Below, in pieces: positions 4,350 through 5,580 of a DNA stretch of 5,580 nucleotides. The notes beneath the pieces were generated by a model that was not told where the DNA came from, did not search any database, and saw nothing but the letters and a program-made list of their open reading frames with translations. Position numbers and translations under genes: made by a program. The stretch lies in NCBI GenBank assembly GCA_017437165.1, contig JAFSBS010000346.1, positions 1 through 5,580 of the forward strand, read 5' to 3'. This DNA comes from Clostridia bacterium. Lineage in GTDB: Bacteria; Bacillota; Clostridia; Oscillospirales; Acutalibacteraceae. Each line of letters starts with the position of its first letter. Position 1 is the stretch's first letter.

Positions 4350-5384
4350 CTAAACTGCAATATCCCTCATATAGTTTTTATTTTTAACCGTCATACCGCT
4401 TCTTGTTCTTGTTTGTGCTAATATTGAGTGTTCATTTACTGCCGATACTAAATCACTACTGTAAAGGTTTAGATACCTTTTAACCATATCTAACTCACTG
4501 TGTGTTAGTATTCTTTGCAAAGTAAAAATATCACCGCCACTTGTTAGCCATTTTTTAGCAAAAGTGTGTCTAAATAAATGAATTGATGTTTTTTCAACAC
4601 CTCTTGATTTATTGTAACTTGCTATTGCTTTTGATAGACCGCCTCTTGTTAATTGTTCACCATAAGCATTAAAGAATAAATATCCGTATTTTGAACAATG
4701 TCGCCATCTTAATACATATTCTTTTAAATCTCTTATCGCTTTCTTTTCAAGAGGAACAACAACAGTTTTATTTGCCTTTGTAGTATTAAATGTTACTGTA
4801 CCTTCGTTTAAATCAAGGTCAGATAATTTAATATTTAAAATAGTATTACTTCTTGCTCCCGTTGACATCAACAAAACAATGATAATATAGTTTCTATATT
4901 TTTCATAATCGTTTATGTTAGGTTTAATAAGTAATTTTTTAATCTCATCATCTGTATAAACTTGTTTAACTTCGGGTTGTACTTCTTTAATAGGGCATTT
5001 GAATCCGTCAATATAGCCTTCTTCTTCACAATATTTGCCAAATGCTCGATAACCTCGCAAATAAGCATTTATTGTCTGCACATTTACATCACCTAAACTT
5101 ACCATAAATGCTGCTTGTAAACCTTTCATTGTTGTCAAGGCGGTAATAGGTGTACTCTTAACATCAATAAATGCGGCGAACTTTTTATAAAACCTATTAT
5201 AAAAGTCTATTGTTGCCTTTGAGTTTCGCTTTTCCGTTTGATAGAGCATAAAACGAGTATATGCGTCATCAATAGTGTACTGATAATCGCTTTCGGTAAA
5301 CTCTTCTGAAAACTTTGTTAATCTCTGTTTTCTAATTTCGGGGGTTGTGTTTTTACTTTCTTTTGTGATTTTCTTTTTTGCCAT
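4350..5384 (-). CDS. Tyrosine recombinase/integrase of the mobile element
   Basis: A full-length 344-aa tyrosine recombinase. The N-terminal SAM-like core-binding domain spans about residues 35-125 (YTRFMLYQTEKRNSKATIDF onward); the catalytic domain spans about 140-320. The active-site set is complete: Arg178 in STGARSNTILNI, Lys203 or Lys206 in the beta hairpin, His269 and Arg272 in HLFRHTF, His295 in LTHSELDM, and nucleophile Tyr304 in KRYLNLY, 9 residues after His295 as is usual. AAGGAG lies 10 nt before ATG 5384-5382. It cuts and joins DNA through a 3'-phosphotyrosine link and should carry out integration and excision of this element. The gene ends 170 nt from the 3' end of a tRNA gene, with repeats between, which fits integration at that tRNA. 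Its stop is TAG (4352-4350), followed two codons later by an in-frame TAA, the only TAG-ended gene in the window. Confidence 0.95.
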   Translation of the reverse strand: MAKKKITKESKNTTPEIRKQRLTKFSEEFTESDYQYTIDDAYTRFMLYQTEKRNSKATIDFYNRFYKKFAAFIDVKSTPITALTTMKGLQAAFMVSLGDVNVQTINAYLRGYRAFGKYCEEEGYIDGFKCPIKEVQPEVKQVYTDDEIKKLLIKPNINDYEKYRNYIIIVLLMSTGARSNTILNIKLSDLDLNEGTVTFNTTKANKTVVVPLEKKAIRDLKEYVLRWRHCSKYGYLFFNAYGEQLTRGGLSKAIASYNKSRGVEKTSIHLFRHTFAKKWLTSGGDIFTLQRILTHSELDMVKRYLNLYSSDLVSAVNEHSILAQTRTRSGMTVKNKNYMRDIAV

Positions 5385-5425
5385 AATTTTTTAACTCCTT
5401 TTTAATCGTTATGTATCAAAGGGTT

Positions 5426-5470
5426 TACACGATTTCTAAAAAGGATTTCAAAAAAGTAGATACACGATTT
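5426..5470. repeat. 10-bp direct repeats upstream of the integrase, candidate arm-type sites
   Basis: tacacgattt is found at 5426-5435 and 5461-5470, 35 bp apart, between the integrase start and the tRNA. A partial inverted relative (aatcgttatgta) is at 5404-5415. Integrases of tRNA-targeting elements often bind such repeats in the attachment arms, and binding here could also control int. An extended -10 (TGATACATA, 5418-5410 on the minus strand) next to them may be the int promoter, with a poor -35. Confidence 0.45.
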
Positions 5471-5473
5471 TCC

Positions 5474-5487
5474 GAAGAAATTTCTTC
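5474..5487. repeat. 14-bp perfect palindrome in the attachment region
   Basis: gaagaaatttcttc is a perfect palindrome located between the arm-type repeats and the terminator hairpin after the tRNA. It is a good size for a dimeric DNA-binding protein such as an excision factor or repressor; no specific binder can be named. Confidence 0.4.
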
Positions 5488-5503
5488 CAAAAGTTTACCA
5501 AAA

Positions 5504-5554
5504 TTTAAAGCCCGAAAGTCCCACAAACGCAGTGTTTATGCTACTTTCGGGCTT
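5504..5554 (-). terminator. Terminator-type hairpin after the tRNA
   Basis: Minus-strand AAGCCCGAAAGT (5554-5543) and ACTTTCGGGCTT (5519-5508) are perfect 12-bp arms around a 23-nt loop that holds a small aaac/gttt stem, followed by TAAATTTT. It begins at the last base of the encoded CCA end, so it probably ends the tRNA transcript. The loop is larger than usual for a terminator. Confidence 0.6.
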
Positions 5555-5580
5555 GGCGGAGAGAGGGGGATTCGAACCCC
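5554..5580 (-). tRNA. 3' part of a tRNA gene, probably tRNA-Ser; likely attachment site
   Basis: The minus strand reads GGGGTTCGAATCCCC then CTCTCTCC, G and CCA. This is the T arm with TTCGAAT loop, the acceptor 3' strand TCTCTCC, discriminator G and an encoded CCA end. The acceptor strand implies a 5' end of GGAGAGA, and together with discriminator G this fits tRNA-Ser; the anticodon is outside the window, so identity is inferred. The 5' part lies beyond the right edge. The integrase gene next to it suggests that this tRNA 3' end is one junction (attL or attR); the matching direct repeat at the other element end is not in the window. Confidence 0.85.

Overview
The window looks like part of a small integrated mobile element in an AT-rich Gram-positive bacterium, most likely a Bacillota/Clostridia relative. 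The signs are strong AAGGAG/GGAGG ribosome-binding sites, TTGACA-type promoters, rho-independent terminators, very AT-rich third positions, and protein families common in Firmicutes accessory DNA. Every gene I can support lies on the minus strand, so the element reads from right to left.

Right edge (5385-5580): the window ends inside the 3' part of a tRNA gene, probably tRNA-Ser, with an encoded CCA. Just downstream are a terminator-type hairpin, a 14-bp palindrome, a pair of 10-bp direct repeats and then a complete tyrosine integrase (4350-5384). This is the usual layout of an element integrated at a tRNA 3' end. Next come an unrecognised 96-aa gene with its own promoter and long leader (3836-4126), and a serine recombinase (2961-3662) under a strong promoter flanked by three copies of a 9-bp repeat.

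Middle (1283-2960): a roughly 320-bp gap without a gene holds terminators, an inverted copy of a downstream gene start and a 7-G tract. A tight three-gene operon follows: a 62-aa helix-turn-helix protein, a NUMOD4/HNH-type protein and a winged-helix protein. Under the standard code the last two are interrupted by three in-frame codons, all TAG, while the coding sense and the family motifs continue through each of them. Either TAG is read as an amino acid here (Gln is the simplest guess) or the operon is decaying. All other visible gene ends use TAA, except the integrase, whose TAG is followed two codons later by TAA.

Left part (1-1250): after the operon come two 17-bp repeats at a 23-bp period, then a good promoter firing into a roughly 175-nt structured RNA that ends in a terminator. 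The RNA has a long three-part hairpin and a possible antiterminator that competes with the terminator. It is either a stand-alone small RNA or a leader for the next gene, a membrane protein with a PH-like region and a C-terminal SHOCT motif (317-925). A further membrane protein runs off the left edge.

No relaxase, replication initiator, resistance gene or phage structural gene is visible. The left boundary of the element lies outside the window. The observations most worth checking are the three in-frame TAG codons and the structured RNA with its promoter.
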